Numbered from the stretch's first letter, positions 42,802-51,304 are shown. The stretch is DNA of 64,000 bases from JBOZRQ01 sp050789255 (GCA_050789255.1 JBOZRQ010000009.1:62001-126000), one strand, 5' to 3'. Numbers and translations are program-made. The notes: a model not told the origin generated them from the sequence alone.

Positions 42802-43572
42802 CTAGTTCCTGGGCACCCGGACCTTGCCGCCGATGTGGCTATAGTTGATGTCGCCACTGCCATCCCGCTCCACCGTGAAGTCGCCCTTCACATCGGTGGC
42901 CCGGATGCTGCCGGAGCCGTCCCGCATGACCGGGAAGTTGCCGCCCACGTCGGACACATCGATGTCGCCGCTGTCGTCACTCTCCACGATGACGTCCTTG
43001 GCAACGCCGTCCACCGTGATGTTTCCGGAGTCGTCCCGCAGGACCACCTTGCCGCCCACGTTGCGGATGCGGATGTCGCCCGAGTCGTCCTGAATCGTTA
43101 CGTCGCCTGCGACGTCTTCGATCTCGATGCTGCCCGAGCCATCCGTCAGGTCCACGGCGGCTACGCCGGTGATCAGGGTGTCGCCGCTGTCGTCGTCCGC
43201 CTTGACGACCAGGCTCTCAGGGACCTCAAGGACCAGGTCGAGGTAGGCGGAGCGCCCGAAGGAGAGCCCGACGACCGAGGGAATCTGGGCTTCCACCCGC
43301 ACCTCGTCGCCCCGGGTCTCGGTCCTCACCTGGATGTCGCTCAGCATCTCCCGGTCGTTGGAGCAGGCGGTTCCCTTGACCTTGATCTCGGTCAGGCCGG
43401 GCTTCCCATGGACCTCCAGGGCGCCGGCCTTCCCGACGACCCTGACAGCCTTGACGTTCTCGGCGGGGACAGAGCCTTCGGTGGTTTGGCAGTTCATACT
43501 GGCGGGGTTCACTGAGCAGCCGGACAGCGCCAGGGCGCCCAGCGTAGTAAGTACGAGCAGCATACGTTTCAT
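42802..43572 (-). CDS. DUF4097-type beta-repeat lipoprotein
   Basis: The 256-residue lipoprotein has a signal peptide with lipobox LALSGC (Cys19). The C-terminal 150 residues are regular short beta-strand repeats with DDSGDI or GSGSI turns (about eight units such as DDSGNITVDGVAKDVIVESDDSGDI), giving a right-handed beta-solenoid of the DUF4097 type. These are often cell-surface or envelope-stress proteins; the exact role is unknown. GGGAGGAACC precedes the ATG. Confidence 0.88.
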   Translation of the reverse strand: MKRMLLVLTTLGALALSGCSVNPASMNCQTTEGSVPAENVKAVRVVGKAGALEVHGKPGLTEIKVKGTACSNDREMLSDIQVRTETRGDEVRVEAQIPSVVGLSFGRSAYLDLVLEVPESLVVKADDDSGDTLITGVAAVDLTDGSGSIEIEDVAGDVTIQDDSGDIRIRNVGGKVVLRDDSGNITVDGVAKDVIVESDDSGDIDVSDVGGNFPVMRDGSGSIRATDVKGDFTVERDGSGDINYSHIGGKVRVPRN

Positions 43573-43664
43573 AGCAGTAGGTTCCTCCCGTGGTTCATGT
43601 CATGGTCCCATCTTACCAGGACGCGCCACGGGTCAAGTAGTAACCAGGGTCACCCATGACTGCG

Positions 43665-43940
43665 GTCACGGAGCCGTGACTCAGCGTGCCGACAAACCCC
43701 AGTTTGTCGGCACACGGTGCGTGTGCATGCAAGCCGGCGCATAAGGGCGCCGGCGCCCCGTTGGGCAGGTCGGAGTTGACGTCCTGTCAACTCCTCCTCG
43801 GGTGCGTCTCCACCGGGTGTCGCTTGGCAGGTCGCCGATGGATGCGCCGGGCTTTCCCTTATGCACCACCTTGCATGTTGTGCGCACCATTCGCCGCCAT
43901 AACCCGTTTGTCAGCGGCCTGAGTCACGGAGCCGTGACTC
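43665..43940. repeat. Palindromic element B with central covarying hairpin
   Basis: Fills most of the 351-bp gap between the DUF4097 and WYL genes. The ends carry the 18-bp palindrome GTCACGGAGCCGTGACTC (43665-43682 and 43923-43940). Arms pair imperfectly, sharing in order GTGACTCAG, GACAAAC, GGTGCG, CATGCAAG and GCATAAGGG. The left arm has an extra hairpin (43686-43713, GTGCCGACAAA stem). The centre (43765-43802) is GGAGTTGAC / GTCAACTCC with loop GTCCT, flanked by GCAGGTC and TCCTCGGG exactly as in element A at 29.85 kb. Confidence 0.85.
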
Positions 43941-44910
43941 CCGTGTATGCGCTCACGACTTCGAGAGCCATTGCCACGACCTTCTCCCTGAGACCCTCCG
44001 GCGCCACGACCTGCCCGGCGCCGCCGAAGCCCAGGATCTGCTCGCAGGCTTCCTCCTCGCTCTGGAAGCGGATGGTCACGGTGGCCCAGCCTGACTCGTC
44101 GGGCTCGGCGGCCTCCTCCACGTGGGCGAAGCGGAGCTTATAGCGCAGGTGGCGCAGCAGATCGGCCCTGATCCGTAGGGTTGCGACGAACCGGGGCAGG
44201 CTGGTGACGAACTGGCTCGACGAAACTGCCCAGAAGGCGGCCAGGTCGAACTCGGCGGGCCTGACCGCAGGCTCGGGTGCGAGGGCGGCGCCCTTCACCC
44301 GGGAGACCCGGAAGGAGCGCGGCTCTCCTTCCACCGCTGCCACCAGGTACCACGTGCGCCCCTTGGCCACCAGCCCGAGCGGGTCCACCACGCGCTCGGA
44401 GGGCGTGCCGTCGCTTTTCTGGTAGCTCAGGTGGAGCTTGCGCTCCTGCCAGATCGCCTCCTGGAGCGCCGGCAGAAAGGTGACATCCTCACTGCTGCCC
44501 GTGGCGTGCCACGGCGCCCCATCTACCAAAATGCGCTGTCGCACGAACTCGGCGTCCTGCCGGGTCGGCGCCGGCAGGGCGGCCATCAGCCGGATCATGG
44601 CCGCCTCGGCGGCCTGGTCCAGGCCCAGGTCCTTGAGCACCCGGGGCGCCGGCGCCAGGAAGAGCGCCTGCACTTCGGCCTGGTTTAGCCCGGTCAGCCT
44701 GGTCTCATAGCCTTCCATCAGCGCCCAGCCGCCTCCGGTGCCCCGCTCGGCGGTCACAGGCACCCCGGCGGCGCTCAGCGCCTCCATGTCCCGGTGAATC
44801 GTCCGCTCCGAGACCTCCAGCCGCTGGGCCAGCTCCTTGGCGGTCATCCGTCGGTGCACTTGAAGCAGCAGCATGATCGACAGCAGCCGGTCCGCCCGCA
44901 TTTTTCGCAT
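43924..44910 (-). CDS. WYL-domain transcriptional regulator (DeoR-type HTH)
   Basis: The 328-residue regulator has an N-terminal HTH (RMTAKELAQRLEVSERTIHRDMEALSAAG) and a WYL domain near residues 165-215 (LVAKGRTWYLVAAVEGEPRSFRVSRV), followed by the C-terminal WCX-like region. WYL domains sense ligands such as nucleic acids or nucleotides. It is divergent from the SDR gene at 44996 and probably controls it through the dyad between them. Its final codons and TGA lie in the end of palindromic element B. Confidence 0.92.
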   Translation of the reverse strand: MRKMRADRLLSIMLLLQVHRRMTAKELAQRLEVSERTIHRDMEALSAAGVPVTAERGTGGGWALMEGYETRLTGLNQAEVQALFLAPAPRVLKDLGLDQAAEAAMIRLMAALPAPTRQDAEFVRQRILVDGAPWHATGSSEDVTFLPALQEAIWQERKLHLSYQKSDGTPSERVVDPLGLVAKGRTWYLVAAVEGEPRSFRVSRVKGAALAPEPAVRPAEFDLAAFWAVSSSQFVTSLPRFVATLRIRADLLRHLRYKLRFAHVEEAAEPDESGWATVTIRFQSEEEACEQILGFGGAGQVVAPEGLREKVVAMALEVVSAYTGVTAP

Positions 44911-44919
44911 CCCTCACTT

Positions 44920-44967
44920 CTGTCACATGTAATATGACAGTCGGTGTCATGAATCCTGCTCTATAAT
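44920..44967 (+). promoter_or_regulatory. Dyad operator and promoter between the WYL regulator and the SDR gene
   Basis: CTGTCA (44920-44925) and TGACAG (44935-44940) form a 6-9-6 dyad, with another TGTCAT at 44945-44950. A perfect TATAAT is at 44962-44967, lacking a good -35 at 17 bp. A weak -35 next to a dyad suggests regulated transcription of the SDR gene by the divergent WYL regulator. Confidence 0.6.
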
Positions 44968-44995
44968 GATCTCATCAACGAAGGAGGCAATGCGT

Positions 44996-45850
44996 ATGAG
45001 GCAACTAGAGGGGAAGGTAGCCGTGGTGACCGGCGCCAGCCGGGGCGGCGGCAAGGGAGTCGCACAGGTCTTGGGAGAGGCCGGGGCGACGGTGTACGTG
45101 GTGGGGCGGAGCACCCGCAGCGGCCAAACCACCGAGAATCGAAACGAGACCATCGACGACACGGCGGAGTTGGTCACGCGATTGGGCGGTGCCGGAATCC
45201 CCGTCCGCTGCGACTTCACCGTGGATGAGGAGGTGCAGGCGCTCTTCGCCCGGGTGAAGGAGGAGCAGGGCCGGCTGGACATACTGGCTAACACCGTCTG
45301 GGGCGGTTACGAAGAGCGGCCCGGCGGAGGGATGTCAAACTTCAGCGACCCCTTCTGGGAGCAACCCTTCCAGCTCCGCTGGGACACCATGTTCACGGCG
45401 GGGGTCCGGGCCCGGCTGCTGGCGGCGGCCCTCGCCGCCCCGCTGATGATCCCGCAGCGGCAGGGGCTGATCATCAACATCTCCACCGGGGATGGCCCGA
45501 TCTACCTCTCCAACATCTTCTACGACCTGGTGAAGCAGTCGACCGACCGGATGAGCTACGGGATGGCGATTGAGCTGAAGCCTTACAACATCGCCGCGAT
45601 CAGCCTGACCCCGGGCTGGATGTACACCGAGCGCATGGGCACCCTCTCGCCGGAGGATGCGGCCAAGACCGAATCCCCGCAGTACATCGGGCGGGCAATT
45701 CTGGCGCTGGCCACCGATCCGAAGGTGATGGAGCGCACGGGCCGGGTCTTCAAGGCCGGCGACCTGGCTCGGGAGTATGGCTTCACGGATATCGACGGGC
45801 GTCAACCCCCGGCCTTCGTGATGCCGCCCGAGTATATCCGCACCCTATAA
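44996..45850 (+). CDS. Short-chain dehydrogenase/reductase
   Basis: The 284-residue Rossmann enzyme has the motif TGASRGGGKGVAQVL and a YVVGRST strand-end that fits NADPH binding. The active-site strand reads INISTGDGPIYLSNIFYDLVKQS, with Tyr-x-x-x-Lys (YDLVK). The NNAG motif is altered to ANTVWGG, as in the dehydrogenase/reductase member-1 like group. The ATG at 44996 is 8 bp after AAGGAGG; an ATG at 44990 is too close to it. The substrate is unknown. Confidence 0.9.
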   Translation: MRQLEGKVAVVTGASRGGGKGVAQVLGEAGATVYVVGRSTRSGQTTENRNETIDDTAELVTRLGGAGIPVRCDFTVDEEVQALFARVKEEQGRLDILANTVWGGYEERPGGGMSNFSDPFWEQPFQLRWDTMFTAGVRARLLAAALAAPLMIPQRQGLIINISTGDGPIYLSNIFYDLVKQSTDRMSYGMAIELKPYNIAAISLTPGWMYTERMGTLSPEDAAKTESPQYIGRAILALATDPKVMERTGRVFKAGDLAREYGFTDIDGRQPPAFVMPPEYIRTL

Positions 45851-45852
45851 CG

Positions 45853-45884
45853 AAAAGCTCCCCCTGCGCCAGGGGGAGCTTTTA
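45853..45884. terminator. Bidirectional terminator between the SDR and alcohol dehydrogenase genes
   Basis: A perfect 14-bp stem AAAAGCTCCCCCTG (45853-45866) with 45870-45883 and a CGC loop. A and T runs at the two ends suit both strands of this convergent pair. Confidence 0.9.
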
Positions 45885-45886
45885 CA

Positions 45887-47053
45887 TCACAGCGACATGC
45901 GGTAGATCTCGGCGACGTCCTCCTTGGTCAGGCGCCGGATTCGGCCGATGGCGCCGTAGGTCGTCGCCTTCTCGGCCATCACCTCGATCTGATCGCTCCC
46001 GATACCGTAGTCCGCCAGGCGGGAGGGGGCGCCGATGCCCGTCCAGAACTGCCGCAGGCGCTCGATGCCCTCCAGGCCGACCTCGCCTGGCGACCGGCCC
46101 GCACCGTCGACGTCGAAGACCCGAACGGCCAGCTTGGCAAAACGGGCCGGGTTGGCGTCCAGCGTGTACCTCATCCAACTCGGGAAGAGAATCGCCAGCC
46201 CCCCGCCGTGGGGGATGTCGTAGACCGCCGAGGCGGCGTGCTCGATGGAGTGCGTCGCCCAGTCGCCGGCGGCGCCCATGGAGAGGATGCGGTTCAAGGC
46301 CATGGTGGAACAGTACATCAGCGTCTCCCGGGCCTCGTAGTCCTCAGGGTTGGCCAGCGCCTGGGGGGCGGCCTCAATCACCGTGCGGAGCAGCCCCTCG
46401 ATCCAGCGGTCCTGGAGCGGGGTGTTGGGGAGATCGTGGAAGTAGGTCTCCAGGGCGTGGGACATCATGTCGACGATGCCATAGACGGTCTGATCCCGGG
46501 GGACCGTGAAGGTGTAGGCCGGGTCGCAAATAGAGAAGGCCGGGTAGCTGTAAGGAGGAGCGGCCCAGCCTACCTTCTCTTTGGTCTCCCAGTTGGTGAT
46601 CACCGAGCCCGGGTTCATTTCCGAGCCGGTGGCCGCCAGGGTCAGGACGGTGCCGAAGGGCAGCGCCCCGGTCGCCTGTCCCCGCCTGGTGATCACCTCC
46701 CAGACGTCCCCGTCATACAGGGCGCCGACTGCGATCGCCTTCACGCAGTCGATGACGCTGCCGCCGCCTACGGCGAGGATGAAGTCGACAGTTTCACGCT
46801 TGCAGATGCCGACGCCCTCCTGCACCGTGCGCAGGCGCGGGTTCGGCTCGACGCCGGGCAGCTCAAAGACCTCGGCGCCCGCCTCCCGCAGGATCCCCGT
46901 CACCTCATCATACAGGCCGGTCCGCCGGATGGAGCCGCCCCCGTAGACAAGCAGCACCTTCTTGCCGTAGCGTTCGATCTCCCGGGGCAGTTGGGCAAGC
47001 TGTCCTCGACCGAAAATCAGCCTGGTGGGGTTGTGAAAGACAAAGTTCTCCAA
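45887..47053 (-). CDS. Iron-containing alcohol dehydrogenase (butanol dehydrogenase-like)
   Basis: The 388-residue group III alcohol dehydrogenase has GRGQLAQLP, the NAD-binding GGGSVIDCVKAIA, ATGSEMNPGSVITN, and metal-ligand segments DMMSHALETYFH, HSIEHAASAVYDIPHGGGLAILFP. It closely follows the BdhA/YugJ pattern (FVFHNPTRLIFGRGQ). It would interconvert primary alcohols and aldehydes with NAD(P)H. It is monocistronic. The region upstream of its start is short (66 bp to the MFS remnant). Confidence 0.92.
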   Translation of the reverse strand: MENFVFHNPTRLIFGRGQLAQLPREIERYGKKVLLVYGGGSIRRTGLYDEVTGILREAGAEVFELPGVEPNPRLRTVQEGVGICKRETVDFILAVGGGSVIDCVKAIAVGALYDGDVWEVITRRGQATGALPFGTVLTLAATGSEMNPGSVITNWETKEKVGWAAPPYSYPAFSICDPAYTFTVPRDQTVYGIVDMMSHALETYFHDLPNTPLQDRWIEGLLRTVIEAAPQALANPEDYEARETLMYCSTMALNRILSMGAAGDWATHSIEHAASAVYDIPHGGGLAILFPSWMRYTLDANPARFAKLAVRVFDVDGAGRSPGEVGLEGIERLRQFWTGIGAPSRLADYGIGSDQIEVMAEKATTYGAIGRIRRLTKEDVAEIYRMSL

Positions 47054-47118
47054 AACAGCACGATCCCTTCCGGAGAATCTGCTTGGTCAGTCTCTCCGGA
47101 GGGATCGCACAGTATGTG

Positions 47119-48384
47119 TTAATGCACCACGGAGACCCGGGCCGGCTCATCGTCGCCGACCGGGGCCTCTCCCTCGTCGGGGGCGGTGATTTTGCCGTTG
47201 GGCACCATGCGCCAGACCAGCGCCAGATTCGCCAGGCAGAGCACAGCGGTAATTGGGAACACAGCCCGGAAGCTGATCGACGCTGCCAGGGCGCCGCCCA
47301 CCAGCGGGCCAAGGAAGTTGCCCACCTGCTGCGCCGAGGCGGACAGGCTGAAGACCCGGCCCTGGAACGACCGGCTCGACGCCACCTAGACCAGGGCGTT
47401 GCCCGCCGCAAAGACCCCGCCGGCGAAGCAGCCCTGCCCGAAGCGGAACAGCAGCAGCTGCCACCAGTTGGCCGCCAGCCCCTGCATGGTGTAGACTACA
47501 GCGACGCCACCCAGGCAGATCATCAGCACCCGCTTGTAGCCGAGGCGGTCGCCCATGCGGCCCAGGTAGGGCGAGGCCATCACGGTGGCGATGCCGACCA
47601 CGGAGAAGACCGCGCCGCTGAGGAAGGTGAGCAGGGAGGGCGGCACATTCAAGGTCTGCAGGTAGAGGGGGATGATCGGCTCGGCGTTCATAATCGAGAA
47701 GCACTGCACCATGACGACGAGCATCATGGTGAGCAGGGTCGGGCTCGCCGCCACGACCCGGATGTCGTCCACCAGGCGGGATTCGGTCGCCTTCTTGGCA
47801 GGCGGCGTGTACTTTTCCTTGAGGAAGAAGATGAAGACGGCCGCCTGAATGAAGCAGGTGAGACCGTTCAGGAAGAAGATCGGCTGGTAGCCCATGAAGG
47901 TGGCCAGGAAGCCGCCCAGGAACGGGCCGAGGATGGAGCCGGAGGTGACCGCCGTCTGGATCATGCCCAGCATGTAGCCGGTCTGGCCCTTGGGCGTAAT
48001 CGCCGTCATGTAGGCAATGCAGGCCGACATGATGCCGAAGCAGGCGCCCAGCATGAGACGCAGGACGACCAGCTGCCAGGGATGGGTGGCGAGGCCCATC
48101 AGGGTGACCGCGACTCCCTGGCCGAGGGAGGCGCCGATCATGATGGGGCGGCGCCCCGTGCGGTCGGAGAGCCGGCCCCAGAAGGGTAGCGCCACAGCGG
48201 CTGCCACGTAGGTAGCGGAGAAGATCACTCCGGTCCAAAGCTCAACGCTGTGTCCTGAGATCCCCATCTTTTGTACGTAGAGCGGCAGAAAGGGCATGAC
48301 CAGGCTGAAGCCCATGTTGGAGATGAACAGGGCGATCCAAATGAGCCAGAGACTACGGCGCCAGGGGGTCTCAGAGGACTGCAA
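47119..48384 (-). pseudogene. MFS drug-efflux-type transporter interrupted by an in-frame TAG
   Basis: The first 332 residues (TTG start at 48384, GAGGAAG upstream) show a 12-TM major facilitator protein of the DHA1 type (FSLVMPFLPLYVQKMG, GRLSDRTGRRPIMI, GQGVAVTLMGL). After GNALV comes TAG (47386-47388), and the same frame continues with VASSRSFQGRVFSLSASAQQVGNFLGPLVGGAL to a natural end at 47119. In related transporters this junction reads straight through, so one base change broke the gene. The first part lacks the last three or so membrane segments. A sequencing error or suppressor reading is possible. Confidence 0.85.
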
Positions 48385-48418
48385 CTACGACACTTCCTCG
48401 ATCGATAGAGTTATTACT

Positions 48419-48442
48419 GACCTATTTTAAACGATTTAGGTC
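48419..48442. promoter_or_regulatory. Dyad upstream of the MFS gene
   Basis: GACCTA (48419-48424) and TAGGTC (48437-48442), separated by 12 bp, lie about 35-58 bp upstream of the MFS start in an AT-rich stretch. This could be the operator of an efflux regulator; no regulator gene is adjacent. Confidence 0.4.
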
Positions 48443-48495
48443 TATGAGTTCAGCCCCGAAACGCATAATGGGAAGAAATTCATTCGTGTAGCGAA

Positions 48496-48527
48496 GAAAA
48501 TGCCCCGTGCAGGACTCTGCACGGGGC
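48496..48527 (-). terminator. Terminator of the bceAB-like operon
   Basis: A perfect 10-bp stem GCCCCGTGCA (48502-48511) with 48518-48527 and a 6-nt loop, followed on the minus strand by ATTTTCTT. It lies 8 bp after the permease stop. Confidence 0.9.
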
Positions 48528-48534
48528 GGCTTGC

Positions 48535-50442
48535 CTAAGTCAGCGAGGGCTTGAGCGAGCGCCAGTAGAAGTTGGCCGTCGCCCGGAAGCACAGCAGGTA
48601 TAGGAGCAGGTAGGCCACGGCGACGGCCCAGCCGTACTGGAGCACCACCTGGCCGGTCAGGGTGCCGAGCGCGTACATGGCGAAGGTGGAGTGGATCAGC
48701 CCGGTGGCAAAGGGCACGAAGAAGATCACACCCGCCTGGCGCAGGGCCAGCTGCTTGAGCTCCGGGTCGCTCACCCCCACCTGCTGGAGGCGGCGGAAGT
48801 ACTTGCGGTCCTCATCCATCTCGGTGAAGAGCCGGAAGTAGAGCAGGCTGAAGCAGGCGGCGAAGAAGACCAGCGAGACGAAGACGGCCACAAACAAGGC
48901 CACGCCCATGGTGCTGATCGACAGTTGGTTCGCCTCGACTGCCATGGTGAGGCGAGCTGCCCCTTCTTCCGGATAGAGGTTGCGAAGACGGGGGACCGCC
49001 TTCTTCATGGCGGGGCTTGCCCAGCTTTCGCCCGACCAGATGGAGAGCTTCAGGCGCTCCTCCGCAGGGGCCTGCTGCACAAGCTCGGCAAAGCGGGCAT
49101 CCGGCAGCACCAGCATGAAGTCCAGCTTTGGTCCCGGGTTCAGCACCCGGCCGGCCTGATCGGGAATCACTTGGAGCGGCTGGCTTTGGTCGCCCAGCAC
49201 CAGGAGGTCGGGCGCCGGCGTGGGCGCCGCCCGGGAGCCCTTCATCTCCGCGGGATAGACCAGGATCGCCTGGTCCGGGGCGCTCAGCGTCAGGGGTCCA
49301 TCGGCCCGTGGGCGTTCGACACCCGCATAGAAGGAGTAGGGGAGAAGCGCCACGGCGAAGCCCTGCTTCTCCAACCTGGCGGTCCGGAGGTTCAGCTCCC
49401 GGTAAGTCAGGCCGGTGACGCCGGCCTCCGCCAGGGCGCCCTCCACCCGGTCCACCTCGCCCGGCGCCGGCTCCAGCAGTTGGACGGCCTGCGGGGTAAG
49501 TCCGAGCGAATCCTCCGTGACCACCACGTACATGGCAGCCACGGCGCCGACCGTCCCCAGAATTGCGCCCACCAGGATGGCGACGGCGGAGAGCACCCGG
49601 TAATTGTCCTGCAGCTTGTAAACCAGCTGGCTGACGTTCAGGAAGGGGCCGGGCCGGTAGAAGAAGCGCGCTTTGCCGTGGAGCCAGGTGAGGAAGGCGA
49701 TGGACGCTTCCCGCATCAGGAAGTAGGTGCCGACCGAGACGATGGCGGTCACGGGCACCACCCCGAGAATCACCGCGATCGGATGGGGGATCGCGGCCCA
49801 GGCGTATCCGAGCAGGATCAGGCTAACGCCCAGGATCGCCTTGCGGCGGGAGAAGGTGGGCGCCCCCTTGGGCTGGCGCCCCGCCCGCACCAGCTCCACG
49901 ATGTTGCGGCGCAGCACCGAGCGCAGCGAGGCGAGCGAGACCAGGAAGAACAGGCCGCCAAAGATAGCGAGGGTCTGGATCCAGACCCGCGGCCCCGCGT
50001 ACAGCGGGATCTGCCCGTCCAGATGGAGCACAGCGGAGATCGCCATGAAGAAGAGCTTCAGGAAGAGCATGCCGGCGCCCAGTCCAGCGGCCAGGGCGAC
50101 CACGGCGACGACGGCGCTCTCGCAGAGGATGATCCAGACCAGCTGCGGCCGGCTGACGCCAAGCAGGGTGAGCAGGCCGAACTCCTTCATGCGGGAGCGG
50201 ACGAAGGCCGAGTTGGAATAGAGCAGGAAGAGGGCGGTGAAGATGGCGATCACATAGGAGCCCGCCTTCATCCCCTGCACCACGTAGCCGGCGCCCCGGT
50301 AGCCGCTTTGCAGGTCCGGGTGGTAGATCAGGGCGCTGTAGAGGAAATAGATCATGACCGAGAAGGCGGAGCTGGCGAGGTAGGCCACGTAGCGCCCGCG
50401 GTTCTGCCAGATATTCCTAGTGGCGATCCGCCACAGGCTCAT
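48535..50442 (-). CDS. bceB: BceB-type ABC transporter permease
   Basis: The 635-residue permease has ten membrane segments in the Bce arrangement, with a large extracellular domain (about 310-530) between segments VII and VIII and FtsX motifs (KEFGLLTLLGVSRPQL; YFRRLQQVGVSDPEL). BceB-type permeases detoxify peptide antibiotics such as bacitracin by freeing lipid targets and also signal to the partner kinase. The ATG at 50442 has GGAGGTGGG upstream; a GTG three codons earlier is possible. It overlaps the ATPase gene by 26 bp. Confidence 0.92.
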   Translation of the reverse strand: MSLWRIATRNIWQNRGRYVAYLASSAFSVMIYFLYSALIYHPDLQSGYRGAGYVVQGMKAGSYVIAIFTALFLLYSNSAFVRSRMKEFGLLTLLGVSRPQLVWIILCESAVVAVVALAAGLGAGMLFLKLFFMAISAVLHLDGQIPLYAGPRVWIQTLAIFGGLFFLVSLASLRSVLRRNIVELVRAGRQPKGAPTFSRRKAILGVSLILLGYAWAAIPHPIAVILGVVPVTAIVSVGTYFLMREASIAFLTWLHGKARFFYRPGPFLNVSQLVYKLQDNYRVLSAVAILVGAILGTVGAVAAMYVVVTEDSLGLTPQAVQLLEPAPGEVDRVEGALAEAGVTGLTYRELNLRTARLEKQGFAVALLPYSFYAGVERPRADGPLTLSAPDQAILVYPAEMKGSRAAPTPAPDLLVLGDQSQPLQVIPDQAGRVLNPGPKLDFMLVLPDARFAELVQQAPAEERLKLSIWSGESWASPAMKKAVPRLRNLYPEEGAARLTMAVEANQLSISTMGVALFVAVFVSLVFFAACFSLLYFRLFTEMDEDRKYFRRLQQVGVSDPELKQLALRQAGVIFFVPFATGLIHSTFAMYALGTLTGQVVLQYGWAVAVAYLLLYLLCFRATANFYWRSLKPSLT

Positions 50443-51193
50443 CAGGCCCACCTCCGATCAGCGAGAGCACGTCGAGGATCTGCTGGAAGAACTCCTGGCG
50501 GCTCTCCCCGCGGTGGATTTCGTTGTAGAGCTTGCCGTCGCGGATGAACAGGATTCGCTGGCAGTAGCTGGCGGCGAAGGGGTCGTGGGTGACCATGGCG
50601 ATGGTGACCCCGGCCTGCCGGTTGAGCAGGGTGAGCGTCTCCATCAGGTCCCGGGCCGAGCGGGAGTCGAGGTTGCCCGTAGGCTCGTCCGCCAGGACGA
50701 TCGCCGGCTCGTGGATGATCGCCCGGGCCGCTGCGGCCCGCTGCTGCTGGCCGCCGGAGACCTCGTAGGGGTACTTATTGAGTAGCTCGGCGATGCCCAG
50801 GCGGCCAGCGACGGCGTTCAGCCGCTCCATGATCACGGGCAGGGCCTTGCGCTCCAGCACCAGCGGGAGGGAAATGTTCTCGCCCAGCGTCAGGCTGTCG
50901 AGCAGGTTGAAGTCCTGGAAGACGAAGCCCAGCCGGCGGCGCCGGAAGAGCGAGAGCTGCTCGCCCTTCAGCTGGGCCAGGTCGAGCCCCTCCAGGGCGA
51001 TGGTGCCGGAGGTAGGCTGGTCCATGGTGGCCAGCAGGTTGAGCAGGGTGGTCTTGCCGCTGCCGGAGGGGCCCATGATGCCCACGAACTCGCCCTGCTC
51101 CACTTCGAGGGAGAGGTTGTCGAGGGCGCGGGTGGCTACCTTGCCCCGGCTGCCATAGATTTTGGTGAGTCCTTTTGCTTCAAGCACGATCAT
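50417..51193 (-). CDS. bceA: BceA-type ABC transporter ATP-binding protein
   Basis: The 258-residue ATPase has Walker A GPSGSGKTT, FQDFNLLDSLTLGENI, signature VSGGQQQR, Walker B IVLADEPTGNLDS and the H-loop THD. The FLDTLT/DSLTLGENI segment is typical of BceA. GGGAGGCGC precedes the ATG at 51193. A BceR-type dyad lies 98-111 bp upstream, so the operon is probably induced by the linked kinase and regulator. Confidence 0.94.
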   Translation of the reverse strand: MIVLEAKGLTKIYGSRGKVATRALDNLSLEVEQGEFVGIMGPSGSGKTTLLNLLATMDQPTSGTIALEGLDLAQLKGEQLSLFRRRRLGFVFQDFNLLDSLTLGENISLPLVLERKALPVIMERLNAVAGRLGIAELLNKYPYEVSGGQQQRAAAARAIIHEPAIVLADEPTGNLDSRSARDLMETLTLLNRQAGVTIAMVTHDPFAASYCQRILFIRDGKLYNEIHRGESRQEFFQQILDVLSLIGGGPDEPVADRH

Positions 51194-51290
51194 GTAGATA
51201 GCGCCTCCCAGTCGAAACATAACACCGTAAGTCTACCGTTCGCGGCGGTGTCGCTTCCATCGATTTGCCTTGCACCGCAGCGCCATAACC

Positions 51291-51304
51291 TTACATGGGT
51301 GTCA
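51291..51304 (-). promoter_or_regulatory. BceR-type operator upstream of bceAB
   Basis: On the minus strand TGACA-CCCA-TGTAA matches the TNACA-N4-TGTAA dyad known for BceR-like regulators. It overlaps the kinase gene's stop codon and lies about 100 bp before bceA, a usual distance for activation. Confidence 0.8.

Noticed and set aside
43681..43922. Short reading frames of about 70 residues on both strands in element B
   Set aside because: They are translations of the palindrome arms with no ribosome site.
43665..43940. IS200/IS605 insertion or IscB-type guide RNA element
   Set aside because: Hairpin ends are suggestive, but there is no transposase or nuclease gene and I cannot match the known RNA consensus.
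47119..47385. Separate 88-residue membrane protein gene with a GTG start
   Set aside because: It is in frame with, and continues, the upstream MFS gene; the GTG is simply the codon after the TAG.
48691..50547. 618-residue plus-strand frame opposite bceB
   Set aside because: Antisense frame rich in Glu, Gly and His with no domain; the minus-strand permease is certain.
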